From: DAISKN01 sp963716925
GTDB taxonomy: Bacteria; Acidobacteriota; Vicinamibacteria; Marinacidobacterales; SMYC01
Direction of reading: 5' to 3'
Assembly: GCA_963716925.1 (NCBI GenBank)
Contig: CAVQUX010000014.1
Location: forward strand, 62,001 to 126,000
Length of the DNA: 64,000 bases
Each line of letters opens with the position of its first letter. Positions within the stretch are counted from its first letter, which is position 1. The notes under the pieces were generated by a model that was not told the DNA's origin, searched no databases, and saw nothing but the letters and a program-made list of their open reading frames with translations. Below, piece by piece: positions 1 through 7,320 of the stretch. Made by a program: the position numbers and the translations under genes.

Positions 1-450
1 GCTGGCGCGCCAGGAGCTCGAGCGCGAAACGGGCGGCCACCGACCAGTATCGAATTCCCGCTCCCAGTCGGAAACGGTGAACGTCGAGCTCTTCCGGGTT
101 CGGAAGGATGACGAGCCAGTCGAGTGCCGCTTCGGGCGAGAGCGTGAGGCCGGAGACCCTCCAGGGTGCGAGGCCGCGCTCCCCGGCGCGGAGACCTCGC
201 GCTCGAGAAGGAGCTCCGGGGAAGGCAGCGGCTTCTCCCCCTGGGTCGGAAGTACGAGGGTGACCCTCTTTTCGAGAGCCTCGGGCCTGGAGTCGGGATC
301 GGCCAAGGGAACGAGTAGACTCTCTACCATCTTCTCGAGTGGGAGCTGATAGGGATGGTCGGGCGCCGCGGCCGCGGCTCCGCCTTGAGCTTCCGCCCAG
401 AGAAAGAAACGTCCTGTCCTGGGAAGCCAGTTCCCGTGTACGACGATCAC
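1..450 (-). CDS. SNF2-family helicase, N-terminal part (partial, frameshifted)
   Basis: Read leftward off the window edge. From a GTG at 450 the translation gives IVVHGNWLPRTGRFFLWAE, then HPYQLPLEKM and VTLVLPTQGEKPLPSPE. In the next frame it continues as GLAPWRVSGLTLSPEAALDW and GAGIRYWSVAARFALELLAR. This order of blocks is what I know from the region preceding the ATPase core in bacterial SNF2 DNA translocases; the helicase motifs themselves lie outside the window. The two frames meet at a C4 run (181-184 on the plus strand), and one added base restores a continuous protein. So there is a sequencing indel or a true frameshift there. No other strand or frame in this stretch makes convincing protein. 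Confidence 0.62.
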   Translation of the reverse strand, partial: MIVVHGNWLPRTGRFFLWAEAQGGAAAAAPDHPYQLPLEKMVESLLVPLADPDSRPEALEKRVTLVLPTQGEKPLPSPELLLEREVSAPGSAASHPGGSPASRSRPKRHSTGSSSFRTRKSSTFTVSDWEREFDTGRWPPVSRSSSWRAS

Positions 451-590
451 GAAGGGGACTCGGGGAAATCCTTTCGACGCCGAAGCCGATGCCTCGGCGA
501 AACGGCCAACCTCCAAGATTAGCGAGCCGGACCGAAAGAATCAACGCAGCCCGAAACCAGGGGCCTGACAGGACATTGGTGTCCTGGTGT

Positions 591-1955
591 CTACCGCGGC
601 GGCAGGCCTCGCCGCAGGTACTGAGCCACCGAGAGGTAGTAGTTCCTGGCGTTGGCGCTCGTCTGCCGTTCGCCGAGTTCCGTGAGCGCCTGCGCCTTGA
701 GGCCCTTCGCGTCGACATTGGCGCCGTCCACGGCCAGGATGCAGTCCGCAAGCTCGGCAGCCCATCGGAAGTCGCCCGTGGCCAGCGCCTCGCGGACGCG
801 TGACAGCATCTGCGGCACGCCGCCAGCCAGGGCCACAATCTTCTGCCCGCGTTCCTTCTCCGGCATGGGAAACAGGTGCGTGGCGTTGCCGTCGAACCAC
901 CCCAGGTGGTCGCTGTAGATTGCGCGCACCGACCATTCCACCGTGCCGTAGTACTCCTGCAGATAGGGGCTCTCCGCGAGGTGGGGCGGCAGCTTGACGT
1001 GCGCGACCAGTTCGTCGGGGCGCTCGCCCTTCCTCATACCCCCGAGCGTCTGGTCGAACACGGACGCGATGCCGTCGCGGTAGTCCCTCAGCGCGTCGCG
1101 TGCGTTGGTTGCGCCCAGGACGGGCCGCGTGTGACCCGGCACGATATGCTCGGCGCCGAGGCCGATCAGTCTCGTGAGACTGCCGACCCATGTCATCACC
1201 GGCCGCGGCGCCGCGCCACGGATCGCATACAGGTTCGGGAACGCTTTCAGGAAGAGATCGCCGGTGAGCAGCACGCGCGTGTCCGGCAGCCACACCGAGA
1301 TACCGTCGTTGGTCTCGCCAGGCGTGTGCAGCAGTTCCAGGCGTACGCCGGCAATCGTCAGCGCCAGGCGGTCGCCGCTGAAGGTCTTCGTCGGCGGGAG
1401 CGGACCTGTCTTCATCGCGGCGGGTCCCGAGGGACGCCCGAACTCGGTGCCTGTGCCGCCGTTGATGTACAACGCGTCCGGCAGGGTCGAGCCGAACTGA
1501 TCCCCGCCGTCACGGCCGGCGCGGCCCACGTCGGGCACGCGGTCGACGAACCCTTGGTGGCTGTAGATCTCGGGCCGATCGGTACCCGCGAAGACACTGG
1601 CGCCGCCGGTGTGATCGGGATGCGAGTGCGTGTAGATGATGGCACGCACCGGCGCCCTCGAAATCTTCGCGAACTCCGCTTTCACCGCCTGCGCATCGTC
1701 GAGCTTGCTGGTGGTGTCGACGACGATGGTGCCGCCCTCTCCCACGATCATCGTCACGTTGGCCATCGAGTAACCGACGGCCACGTATACCCCGTCCGCC
1801 ACCGTGACGATGTCTTTGCGGAACTCCTGCTCGCCGTGCGCGCGCAGCTTCTCGCGCCCGGCGAACTCCTGCGCGGCCGCCGGAATCGTCGACATCAGTA
1901 TCGACAGCGCCCATCCCAGCGCGTCGCGCATTCGTCCACCGTTCCAAAACTGCAT
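591..1955 (-). CDS. Alkylsulfatase-like metallo-beta-lactamase-fold hydrolase, exported, lacking SCP2 domain
   Basis: About 454 residues. The start is set at the ATG preceded by AGGGAGAG; a longer reading to 2030 has no ribosome site. An N-terminal hydrophobic stretch (MRDALGWALSILMSTIPAAA) looks like a signal peptide. The metal motif THSHPDHTGG, the later GDLF and the PGHTRP segment match the zinc-hydrolase domain of SdsA1/BDS1-type alkylsulfatases. It is followed by the helical dimerisation region ending near NARNYYLSVAQYLR. Family members of about 650 residues carry a further C-terminal SCP2-like substrate-recruiting domain, which is absent here: the stop falls just after the dimerisation region. 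Likely function is periplasmic hydrolysis of sulfate or related esters; substrate unknown. It stands alone, with tRNA-Ser upstream. Confidence 0.8.
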   Translation of the reverse strand: MQFWNGGRMRDALGWALSILMSTIPAAAQEFAGREKLRAHGEQEFRKDIVTVADGVYVAVGYSMANVTMIVGEGGTIVVDTTSKLDDAQAVKAEFAKISRAPVRAIIYTHSHPDHTGGASVFAGTDRPEIYSHQGFVDRVPDVGRAGRDGGDQFGSTLPDALYINGGTGTEFGRPSGPAAMKTGPLPPTKTFSGDRLALTIAGVRLELLHTPGETNDGISVWLPDTRVLLTGDLFLKAFPNLYAIRGAAPRPVMTWVGSLTRLIGLGAEHIVPGHTRPVLGATNARDALRDYRDGIASVFDQTLGGMRKGERPDELVAHVKLPPHLAESPYLQEYYGTVEWSVRAIYSDHLGWFDGNATHLFPMPEKERGQKIVALAGGVPQMLSRVREALATGDFRWAAELADCILAVDGANVDAKGLKAQALTELGERQTSANARNYYLSVAQYLRRGLPPR

Positions 1956-2139
1956 TTCGCTCTCCCTGCCCTCTGAGCGTACCGGGTTTGCGATCCGGAT
2001 GTCACAGCAAGGCAGGGCCGCGAGTCGCACGTAATTTTTCGGAAACAGTCGGCGGCCCTGTCGTCGCTTTGCGGAGGCGAAGAACAGTCGCCGCTAGGCC
2101 GCCAGGCCGCCAGTTCTTATCTTTGAGTCATTTACGGAT

Positions 2140-2233
2140 TGGCGGAGAGGGTGGGATTCGAACCCACGTGCCGGGTATAAGCCGACAAGACGCTTTCGAG
2201 GCGCCCCCGTTACGACCACTTCGGTACCTCTCC
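2140..2233 (-). tRNA. tRNA-Ser (CGA)
   Basis: The reverse complement folds as a class II tRNA: acceptor GGAGAGG/CCTCTCC, D arm CCG...CGG, anticodon stem GGCGC/GCGTC with loop CTCGAAA (anticodon CGA), a long variable arm and T arm GTGGG-TTCGAAT-CCCAC. Discriminator G and a genome-encoded CCA follow. It reads UCG serine codons. It sits between the alkylsulfatase-like gene and tadA. Confidence 0.95.
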
Positions 2234-2254
2234 GCGAACTCTTAGCCGGCGCGT

Positions 2255-2692
2255 TCAGTCGTTATCGCGCCGGTACTGAAAAAAATCCTGAAGGACTTTC
2301 CGGCACTCCTGCTCCAGGATGCCGGAGACGATCGCGAGCCGATGGGGAATCCCGACTTTGCTCAAATCGACCAGAGACTCCACCGCGCCGAACTTCGGCT
2401 CGGGAGATCCATAGACCAGGGTCCCGATCCGGGCCTGCACGATCGCGCCCACACACATCATACAGGGTTCGATCGTAACGTAGAGCGTCAGGCCCGAGAG
2501 ACGGTAGTTCGAAAGCTCCCGAGCGGCCTTCCGGATGGCCACCACTTCGGCGTGGGCCGTAGGATCGACCGCGCGTATCGGCTGATTGAAGCCGACGGAG
2601 ATGACTTCCTGCTCCTGCGCGATGACGGCGCCTATCGGAACCTCGCCCAGGTGAAGAGCGTTGCGCGCCTCCTCCAAGGCAAGACGCATCAT
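2255..2692 (-). CDS. tadA: tRNA-specific adenosine deaminase TadA
   Basis: 145 residues, normal length for TadA. It converts A34 to inosine in the wobble position of tRNA-Arg(ACG); that substrate tRNA is encoded in this window at 44341-44417. The zinc and catalytic signature is complete: HAE in PTAHAEVVA (the proton-shuttling Glu) and PCMMC supplying two Cys ligands. The conserved VPIGAV segment lies near the N-terminus. The ATG pair at 2692/2689 is the first available start; an in-frame TGA lies just upstream. It lies directly upstream of tRNA-Ser on the same strand. Confidence 0.95.
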   Translation of the reverse strand: MMRLALEEARNALHLGEVPIGAVIAQEQEVISVGFNQPIRAVDPTAHAEVVAIRKAARELSNYRLSGLTLYVTIEPCMMCVGAIVQARIGTLVYGSPEPKFGAVESLVDLSKVGIPHRLAIVSGILEQECRKVLQDFFQYRRDND

Positions 2693-2804
2693 TTGCTGCT
2701 GGATCCCTATCGCCCTTCACCTCACTCGCCCCCGAGAATACTCGACCCGTCCGGGGTCCGCAAGCACCGTTCACGTCGAGACTTTGGCACTACAATCCCC
2801 GTCG

Positions 2805-3572
2805 ATGCTCTCGACCGACTGGATCGACGAAATCCAGGAGCGATACGGCCGGACTCTCACGTTTCCCGAGATTCGAAAAGGGGTGGTGGCGCTCTCGCGC
2901 ATCTACGTCGAGGAGCGGCGGCGAATCGACGGGGGAGCGGCGTTCGACGGGGCGGGAAAGCGCGCCGCGTTCGCCTGCTTCTACGGCCCGCTCCACTTCC
3001 TGCTGATTCGAGAAATCGTGTCGGCGCTCGGCGCCGAGCGGGAGCCGCCGCGAAGAATTCTCGACCTCGGCTGCGGACTCGCGGTTGCCGCCGCGGCCTG
3101 GGCCACCCTGTGCGAGCCTCCGCCTCAGGTCGCGGGATTCGAGAAGAGCTCCTGGGCGGCGGACGAGGCCCGATGGCTCCTCGCGAGACTCAGGCTGCGC
3201 GGTCGAATCCACCAGAAGCCTCTTCAAGAGGCGCCGCCTGCGGGAAGGGGAGACGGTATCGTCGCCGCGTACACGGTGAACGAGCTCGATTCGACGGGAA
3301 GATCGAAGCTCCTCGACCGCCTCCTGGCTGCCGCAAGGAGGGGCGCTTCGGTGCTCGTCGTCGAGCCGCTCGCCCGAAGGACCTCCCCGTGGTGGCCCGA
3401 GTGGCAGGAACGATTCGTCGGGGCGTCGGGCCGCGCGGACGAGTGGCGCTTCGCGGTTCCGCTCCCGCCCTCCCTTGCGCTTCTCGACCGGGCTTCGGGG
3501 CTGGATCACCGGGAGTTGACCGGCCGGTCTCTCTACCTGCAGGCAAGGGCCCCGGATCGAGATCCGTTGTAA
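2805..3572 (+). CDS. Class I SAM-dependent methyltransferase (Rsm22-like)
   Basis: 255 residues from the ATG (MLSTDWIDE). The SAM-binding motif I is clear as RILDLGCGLAVAAAAWA, followed by VAGFEKSSWA, GDGIVAAYTVNELD and GASVLVVEPLARRTSPWW. The N-terminal helical part with YVEERRRIDGG...KRAAFACFYGPLHFLLIREIV and the EPL...WW segment recall bacterial relatives of the Rsm22 ribosome-associated methyltransferases. That assignment is by eye; the substrate is not shown. The gene is divergent from tadA with about 110 bases between starts, and ends 9 bases before the IclR gene, so the two are probably cotranscribed. Confidence 0.75.
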   Translation: MLSTDWIDEIQERYGRTLTFPEIRKGVVALSRIYVEERRRIDGGAAFDGAGKRAAFACFYGPLHFLLIREIVSALGAEREPPRRILDLGCGLAVAAAAWATLCEPPPQVAGFEKSSWAADEARWLLARLRLRGRIHQKPLQEAPPAGRGDGIVAAYTVNELDSTGRSKLLDRLLAAARRGASVLVVEPLARRTSPWWPEWQERFVGASGRADEWRFAVPLPPSLALLDRASGLDHRELTGRSLYLQARAPDRDPL

Positions 3573-3580
3573 CATCGGGA

Positions 3581-4357
3581 ATGGCGAAGAAGGGCCCGCC
3601 CGCCGGGGCTCAGGCGGTCTTGAGAGCGATCTCGCTCCTCAAGGCGTTCCCGCCCGAACGTCCGGAGCGAGACATCGCGGAGCTCGCGAGCGAGGCGGGT
3701 TTGAGCCGCAGCACCACCCATCGCCTCCTCGCGGCGCTCGAGAGCGAGGGCCTTCTCATGCGCAATCCGGGAAGCGCTCGCTATCGCCTCGGACCGGAGA
3801 CCGTGGTTCTCGGGGCCCGGGCTCTCCGAGCCGTGAGTCTCCGGGAGACCGTCCACGCGGAGCTCGAGGCGCTCGCGGAAGAGACCGCCGAGACCGCGAC
3901 CCTCGAGGTGCTCTCCCAGGGGAAGATGCTGATCCTGGACGAGGTTCTGGGGGCGCATCTGGTGGGCGCTTCGCCGTCCCTCGGGACTTCGTGGGCGCTT
4001 CACGCCACTTCGACGGGCAAGGCGCTTCTGGCGGAGCTGCCGAAGACGAAGACGTTCGAGCTCCTGGCGCAGCCGCTCACGCGGTTCACCGAGCGCACCA
4101 TCGTGACCCTCGACGACCTGGAAAAGGAGCTCTCGCGGGTGCGCGATGACGGATTCGCCACGGTCAGCGGGGAGCTCGAGGAGGGCTACGCGGCCGCGGG
4201 AGCGGTCATCCGTGTCCCCATGAACGAGCCTTACGCGAGCCTGAGCGTCGGGGGACCGAGCGCCCGGCTCCAGCAGTCCGCCCTCCGGGAGCTGGGGGCT
4301 CTGGTGAAGGCGCGCGCCGACGAGGTCTCGAGACGACTCGGCTTCGAGCCCCTGTAG
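3581..4357 (+). CDS. IclR-family transcriptional regulator
   Basis: 258 residues from an ATG (MAKKGPPAG). The N-terminal winged helix-turn-helix shows AVLRAISLLKAFPPERPE, then LASEAGLSRSTTHRLLAALE and GLLMRNPGSARYRLGP. The C-terminal effector-binding domain contains the typical WALHATSTGKALLAELP segment, DDGFATVSGELEEGYAAAGA and IRVPMNEPYASLSVGGP. Family members usually control aromatic or carbon catabolism through a small ligand. No catabolic operon adjoins it: upstream is a methyltransferase gene, downstream a small exported protein, so its target is not evident. Confidence 0.9.
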   Translation: MAKKGPPAGAQAVLRAISLLKAFPPERPERDIAELASEAGLSRSTTHRLLAALESEGLLMRNPGSARYRLGPETVVLGARALRAVSLRETVHAELEALAEETAETATLEVLSQGKMLILDEVLGAHLVGASPSLGTSWALHATSTGKALLAELPKTKTFELLAQPLTRFTERTIVTLDDLEKELSRVRDDGFATVSGELEEGYAAAGAVIRVPMNEPYASLSVGGPSARLQQSALRELGALVKARADEVSRRLGFEPL

Positions 4358-4441
4358 CGAGGTCGACCGACTCTTCCCGGCTTCCGTTCTTTCGCGAGAA
4401 ATTCACGGACGCGGCATGTTAGGGTGGAACGGGAGCACCTT

Positions 4442-4960
4442 ATGAAGACGGTAACCGCGACCCTGATATTGATTTGCGCGTGGGTGGCTGGAGTCGGCCT
4501 CTCGTTCCCGGCCGACGGGATCAGTTCGCAAGCGGCCTTCGACAAGCTCAAAGGCCTCGCCGGACGCTGGGAGGGCAGCGTCAATACTCCCGACGGACCG
4601 GCGAGTGTCGTCGAGTACCGCGTCACCGCGGCGGGGAAGACGGTGATGGAGGTCCTCTTTCCCGGGTCGGAATACGAGATGGTGAGCGTCTACTACATGG
4701 ACGGCGACCAGCTGATCGCGAAGCACTTCTGCGCGATGGGGAACCAGCCGGAGATGAGGCTGGACGGAAAGGCGTCTTCCGAGAACGAGCTCCATTTCGC
4801 CTTCACCGGAGGGACGAACCTGGACCCCGCGAAGGACCCCCACATGCACGGGGGAAAGATTGCGATCCAAGGGGACCGGCTGGAGAACGAGTGGTTGGTC
4901 TTCGCCTCCGGCAAACAGGAAGGCGCCAACCGCTTCTACCTGTCGCGCGCGAAGAACTGA
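4442..4960 (+). CDS. Exported DUF1579-like lipocalin-type protein
   Basis: 172 residues from an ATG with GGGAG seven bases upstream; a GTG 18 bases earlier is less likely. Residues 1-25 (MKTVTATLILICAWVAGVGL) form a signal peptide. The mature part begins AAFDKLKGLAGRWEGSV and continues with YYMDGDQLIAKHFCAMGNQPEM. This resembles secreted proteins of the DUF1579/nitrobindin-like beta-barrel type, where the GxW near the start is characteristic. No heme or metal ligands can be assigned from sequence alone. The role is unknown, possibly binding of a small hydrophobic ligand in the periplasm. Confidence 0.7.
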   Translation: MKTVTATLILICAWVAGVGLSFPADGISSQAAFDKLKGLAGRWEGSVNTPDGPASVVEYRVTAAGKTVMEVLFPGSEYEMVSVYYMDGDQLIAKHFCAMGNQPEMRLDGKASSENELHFAFTGGTNLDPAKDPHMHGGKIAIQGDRLENEWLVFASGKQEGANRFYLSRAKN

Positions 4961-5071
4961 GCTCCGGCGTCCGATCCGCAACTCAATCCGAAAGGCTCCC
5001 GCGCCCTATCCAAAGGGCGAGACTCGGCGCGAAGACTGCTCGAATCCCGCCAGGAAAGCCCTCGTCCGGCG

Positions 5072-5087
5072 TGGCACTCTTCTTGCC
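5072..5087 (+). promoter_or_regulatory. Sigma-54 promoter upstream of the 161-residue outer-membrane protein
   Basis: TGGCACTCTTCTTGCC matches the -24/-12 consensus TGGCAC-N5-TTGC, with the invariant GG and GC exactly ten bases apart. Transcription would start near 5098. A strong ribosome site (GGGGAGGTGGAGG) and the ATG at 5117 follow. Two further sites of this type lie upstream of exported proteins at 17659 and 29090. Confidence 0.75.
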
Positions 5088-5116
5088 TCCTCGATCTCAT
5101 CCAGGGGAGGTGGAGG

Positions 5117-5602
5117 ATGCGGAAAGCCGGATGGATCGCGCTGATGCTTCTGTTGGTTCCTGCGCTTTCGCGGGCGCAGGTTGCTGAAGACCTTCGGCAG
5201 CAGGGATACGTCTTCGGCGCGCCGGGGGCGTTCGTCTACGAGGGAGCCGCCGCCACGCTCGAGTTCGGGGGTGGGATGCAGTGGCTCGTCTATCGCGGGC
5301 TCGGGCTCGGCTTCGATGCGTCTCTGATGGGATTCATCGAGTGTTTCTCCTGCTTCCCGATGGCGCTCGGCTCTCTCGATGCCTCGTACCACTTCGTTCC
5401 GGCTTCCGGAAGGCTGGTTCCCTTCGTTCTGGGAGGCATCGGCGGAGTCGCTGTCGAAGAAGGCGGGGCCACGCTCGTCAGCGTCGGGGGTGGTGTCAAC
5501 TACTGGTTCGAGAACGGAATGGCGCTCCGCATCGAGGTGAGGGACCGCTTCGAAAGCGAAGGCCTCCACATCCCAGGGGTCCGCGTCGGGATCACGTTCT
5601 AG
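5117..5602 (+). CDS. Small outer-membrane beta-barrel-like protein
   Basis: 161 residues with a clear signal peptide (MRKAGWIALMLLLVPALSRA, cleavage after SRA). The mature region alternates short amphipathic strands with glycine-rich turns (ATLEFGGGMQWLVYRGLGLG, FVLGGIGGVAVEEGGATL) and ends in FRVGITF-like sequence (VRVGITF) with a terminal Phe, the usual outer-membrane barrel signature. Two cysteines lie in FIECFSCFP. At this length about eight strands are expected. It is preceded by a sigma-54 promoter, so its expression is probably switched on by an enhancer-binding regulator. The 3' end overlaps the convergent small gene by four bases. Confidence 0.75.
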   Translation: MRKAGWIALMLLLVPALSRAQVAEDLRQQGYVFGAPGAFVYEGAAATLEFGGGMQWLVYRGLGLGFDASLMGFIECFSCFPMALGSLDASYHFVPASGRLVPFVLGGIGGVAVEEGGATLVSVGGGVNYWFENGMALRIEVRDRFESEGLHIPGVRVGITF

Positions 5603-5943
5603 CCCGAAAGCTCCAGCATCATGACGCCGCCTTGGACGTCGAAGGCGGCGCCCGCGTTTCGCGCCGCTTCCTTCAGCGCTTCGCGCAGCATGTTCTTCTC
5701 GTCGGGGCCGTGCTCGAGCCGCCGCAGGATCCCGTCTCCTGTACGGTCGCCGATGGTGAAGGTGAGCTTCAGGCCGCGTCGCTTCACCGAGATCTTCCGG
5801 CCGTCCTCGAGCGTGTGCTTGATTCCCTTGACGTAGGCGTCGGTATAGTTGATCCCTACTCCCGAACCGTCGTCCTTGACGGAGGGGAGGAGCTTCTCGG
5901 CTTCCTGGTTCTCAGGCCCGAGCGCGACTTTGATTCCTGACAC
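5599..5943 (-). CDS. Small uncharacterised protein at the end of the corrinoid/methionine operon
   Basis: 114 residues from a GTG that lies inside the 3' end of the homocysteine methyltransferase gene (32-base overlap), so it is translationally coupled to it. The sequence (VSGIKVALGPENQEAEKLLP, YTDAYVKGIKHTLEDGRKIS) is soluble and mixed alpha/beta. It has no signal peptide, no membrane segment and no cysteine, and I see no known motif. I do not recognise the family. Its fixed place as last gene of a seven-gene B12-dependent operon suggests an accessory role there. It is convergent with the preceding outer-membrane protein gene. Confidence 0.65.
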   Translation of the reverse strand: MSGIKVALGPENQEAEKLLPSVKDDGSGVGINYTDAYVKGIKHTLEDGRKISVKRRGLKLTFTIGDRTGDGILRRLEHGPDEKNMLREALKEAARNAGAAFDVQGGVMMLELSG

Positions 5944-6826
5944 GATCCAATACCTCCCGGAACTTTCGGATGTGAGCGGGGGTCGACCCGCAGCAGCCGC
6001 CGATGATGGCAACACCGATATCGAGAAGGTCCTCGAGGCCGCGGGCCATCTCCTCCGGAGTTTCCTTGTACAACACCTTCATGTTCTCGAGGACGGGAAG
6101 GCCCGCGTTCGGCTGCGCCATGATGGGAAGGCCGCACACCGATCGGTAGCGCTTCGCGATATCGACGGCGAGACGGATGTCGATCCCGGTCCCGCAGTTG
6201 AGAGCCACGATGTCGCACCCCGCTTCCGCCATGAACTCCGCCGCCTGCTCGGGGCTCGTCCCCATCATCGTGCGGACCTCGTCGCCCTCCTGCATCTTGT
6301 CGAACGCCATGGAGCCGATGACCGCGGGGGCTCCCGCGGCCTTCGCCGCCGCGATCGCGATCCCGAGCTCCTCGAGCGCCGTCTGGGTCTCGATGATGAT
6401 GGCATCGACGCCGCCCGAGACCAGCGCTTCCGCCTGCTCGGCGAAGGCTTTCGAAACCAGCGCCTCGGGAATCTCGCCGTAGGGCTCCATCAGTCCCCCG
6501 AAAGGCCCGATATCGCCGAGTACAAAGCCTTCCTTGTGACCGAACGCGCGCCGGGCGATCTCGGCTCCGGCCCGGTTGATCTCGCGCACCCGGCCTTCCT
6601 CGCCGTGCCGCTCGAGCATGATGCGCGAGCCCCCGAAGGTATTGGTGATGAGGCAATCGGAGCCCGCGTCGACATAGGCCTTCTGGATTGCGAGGATCTT
6701 CTCGGGCGCGTCGAGGTTCCAGGCCTCGCCGCAGCCGCCGGGGGGAAGCCCCGCCTGCTGGAGCTGGGTTCCCATGGCGCCGTCCCCGAGGAGAACGCGG
6801 TCTTTCAAGGCTTCGAGAAGCTTCAA
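5912..6826 (-). CDS. Homocysteine S-methyltransferase (stand-alone MetH homocysteine domain, BHMT-like)
   Basis: 304 residues from a TTG with GGAGG eight bases upstream. The start overlaps the previous stop as TTGA. The (beta/alpha)8 homocysteine-binding domain is complete: LLGDGAMGTQLQ at residues 12-24, TNTFGGSR at 61-68, and zinc-binding Cys211 (ALNCGTG) plus Cys278/Cys279 (IGGCCGSTPAHI). These correspond to the zinc ligands of MetH and betaine-homocysteine methyltransferase. It transfers a methyl group to homocysteine, giving methionine. No B12 or folate domain is attached. The separate corrinoid protein in the same operon is therefore the likely methyl donor, although direct use of a betaine (BHMT activity) cannot be excluded. 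Confidence 0.88.
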   Translation of the reverse strand: MKLLEALKDRVLLGDGAMGTQLQQAGLPPGGCGEAWNLDAPEKILAIQKAYVDAGSDCLITNTFGGSRIMLERHGEEGRVREINRAGAEIARRAFGHKEGFVLGDIGPFGGLMEPYGEIPEALVSKAFAEQAEALVSGGVDAIIIETQTALEELGIAIAAAKAAGAPAVIGSMAFDKMQEGDEVRTMMGTSPEQAAEFMAEAGCDIVALNCGTGIDIRLAVDIAKRYRSVCGLPIMAQPNAGLPVLENMKVLYKETPEEMARGLEDLLDIGVAIIGGCCGSTPAHIRKFREVLDRVRNQSRARA

Positions 6827-7320
6827 GCGGCTTTCCTCCGGAAGCTGCAGCGCCAGTCGCAGCGCGCGCAGGGTGAGAGCGACAAATCCTCCGGCCCGTA
6901 CACGGCGAGGATCGAGTGGACCGGACTCAGCATTCCCGACGGAAGAAGCTCGATCTCCTCGGGCTCGACCATCGCATAGAGCTTCGCCTGCTCCTCGATT
7001 CCGAATCCCCTGTGCCCGGGGCTTTTTCCGTTCCCGAGCGACGCCGCGAGGTGCTCGACGACGGCGGCCGCGAGACGGTCGAGAAAGTACGCTTCGTCGA
7101 CGCGATCCGCTTTCCAAAGACTCGCGATCTCGTCTTCGACTTCGTTGCCCGCGGTGATGGCGGCAAGGGTCTCCTCTCCGACGACGCGGGTGTAAACCTT
7201 CGGCATCCCGTGACGTCGGTACCAATCGATCGCCTCTTCGGCCCGCGCGAGGACGTCGCCCTCGAGGCGCTTTCCCGCGGGATAGCCCAGCAGGCGAGCG
7301 TACTCGTGGAGGTGGATCAA
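6823..7320 (-). CDS. Methionine-synthase activation-like protein (small, stand-alone)
   Basis: 165 residues, overlapping its neighbours by four bases at each end. Segments YARLLGYPAGKRLEG, EEAIDWYRRHGMPKVYTR, VDEAYFLDRLAAAVVEHLAA and GYGPEDL-like VYGPEDLSLSPCARCDW recall the SAM-binding reactivation domain of MetH and its stand-alone relatives, including the helix that follows the catalytic region. The C-terminal PCARCDW pair of cysteines could bind metal or contact the corrinoid. In MetH this domain provides reductive remethylation of inactive cob(II)alamin using SAM. Here it would serve the separate corrinoid protein. The family assignment is by pattern and context rather than by strict motif. 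Confidence 0.68.
   Translation of the reverse strand: MIHLHEYARLLGYPAGKRLEGDVLARAEEAIDWYRRHGMPKVYTRVVGEETLAAITAGNEVEDEIASLWKADRVDEAYFLDRLAAAVVEHLAASLGNGKSPGHRGFGIEEQAKLYAMVEPEEIELLPSGMLSPVHSILAVYGPEDLSLSPCARCDWRCSFRRKAA

Noticed and set aside
2084..2121. Hairpin downstream of tRNA-Ser (AAGAAC...GTTCTT)
   Set aside because: Arms match only at the outer six bases and the middle consists of repeated GGCCGCC units; no convincing terminator.
2780..2800. TGGCAC upstream of the methyltransferase as a fourth sigma-54 promoter
   Set aside because: The -12 element is missing: CCCC stands where TTGC is required.
5002..5019. Hairpin CGCCCT-AGGGCG as terminator after the DUF1579-like gene
   Set aside because: Only a six-base stem and no T-run follows; too weak to call.
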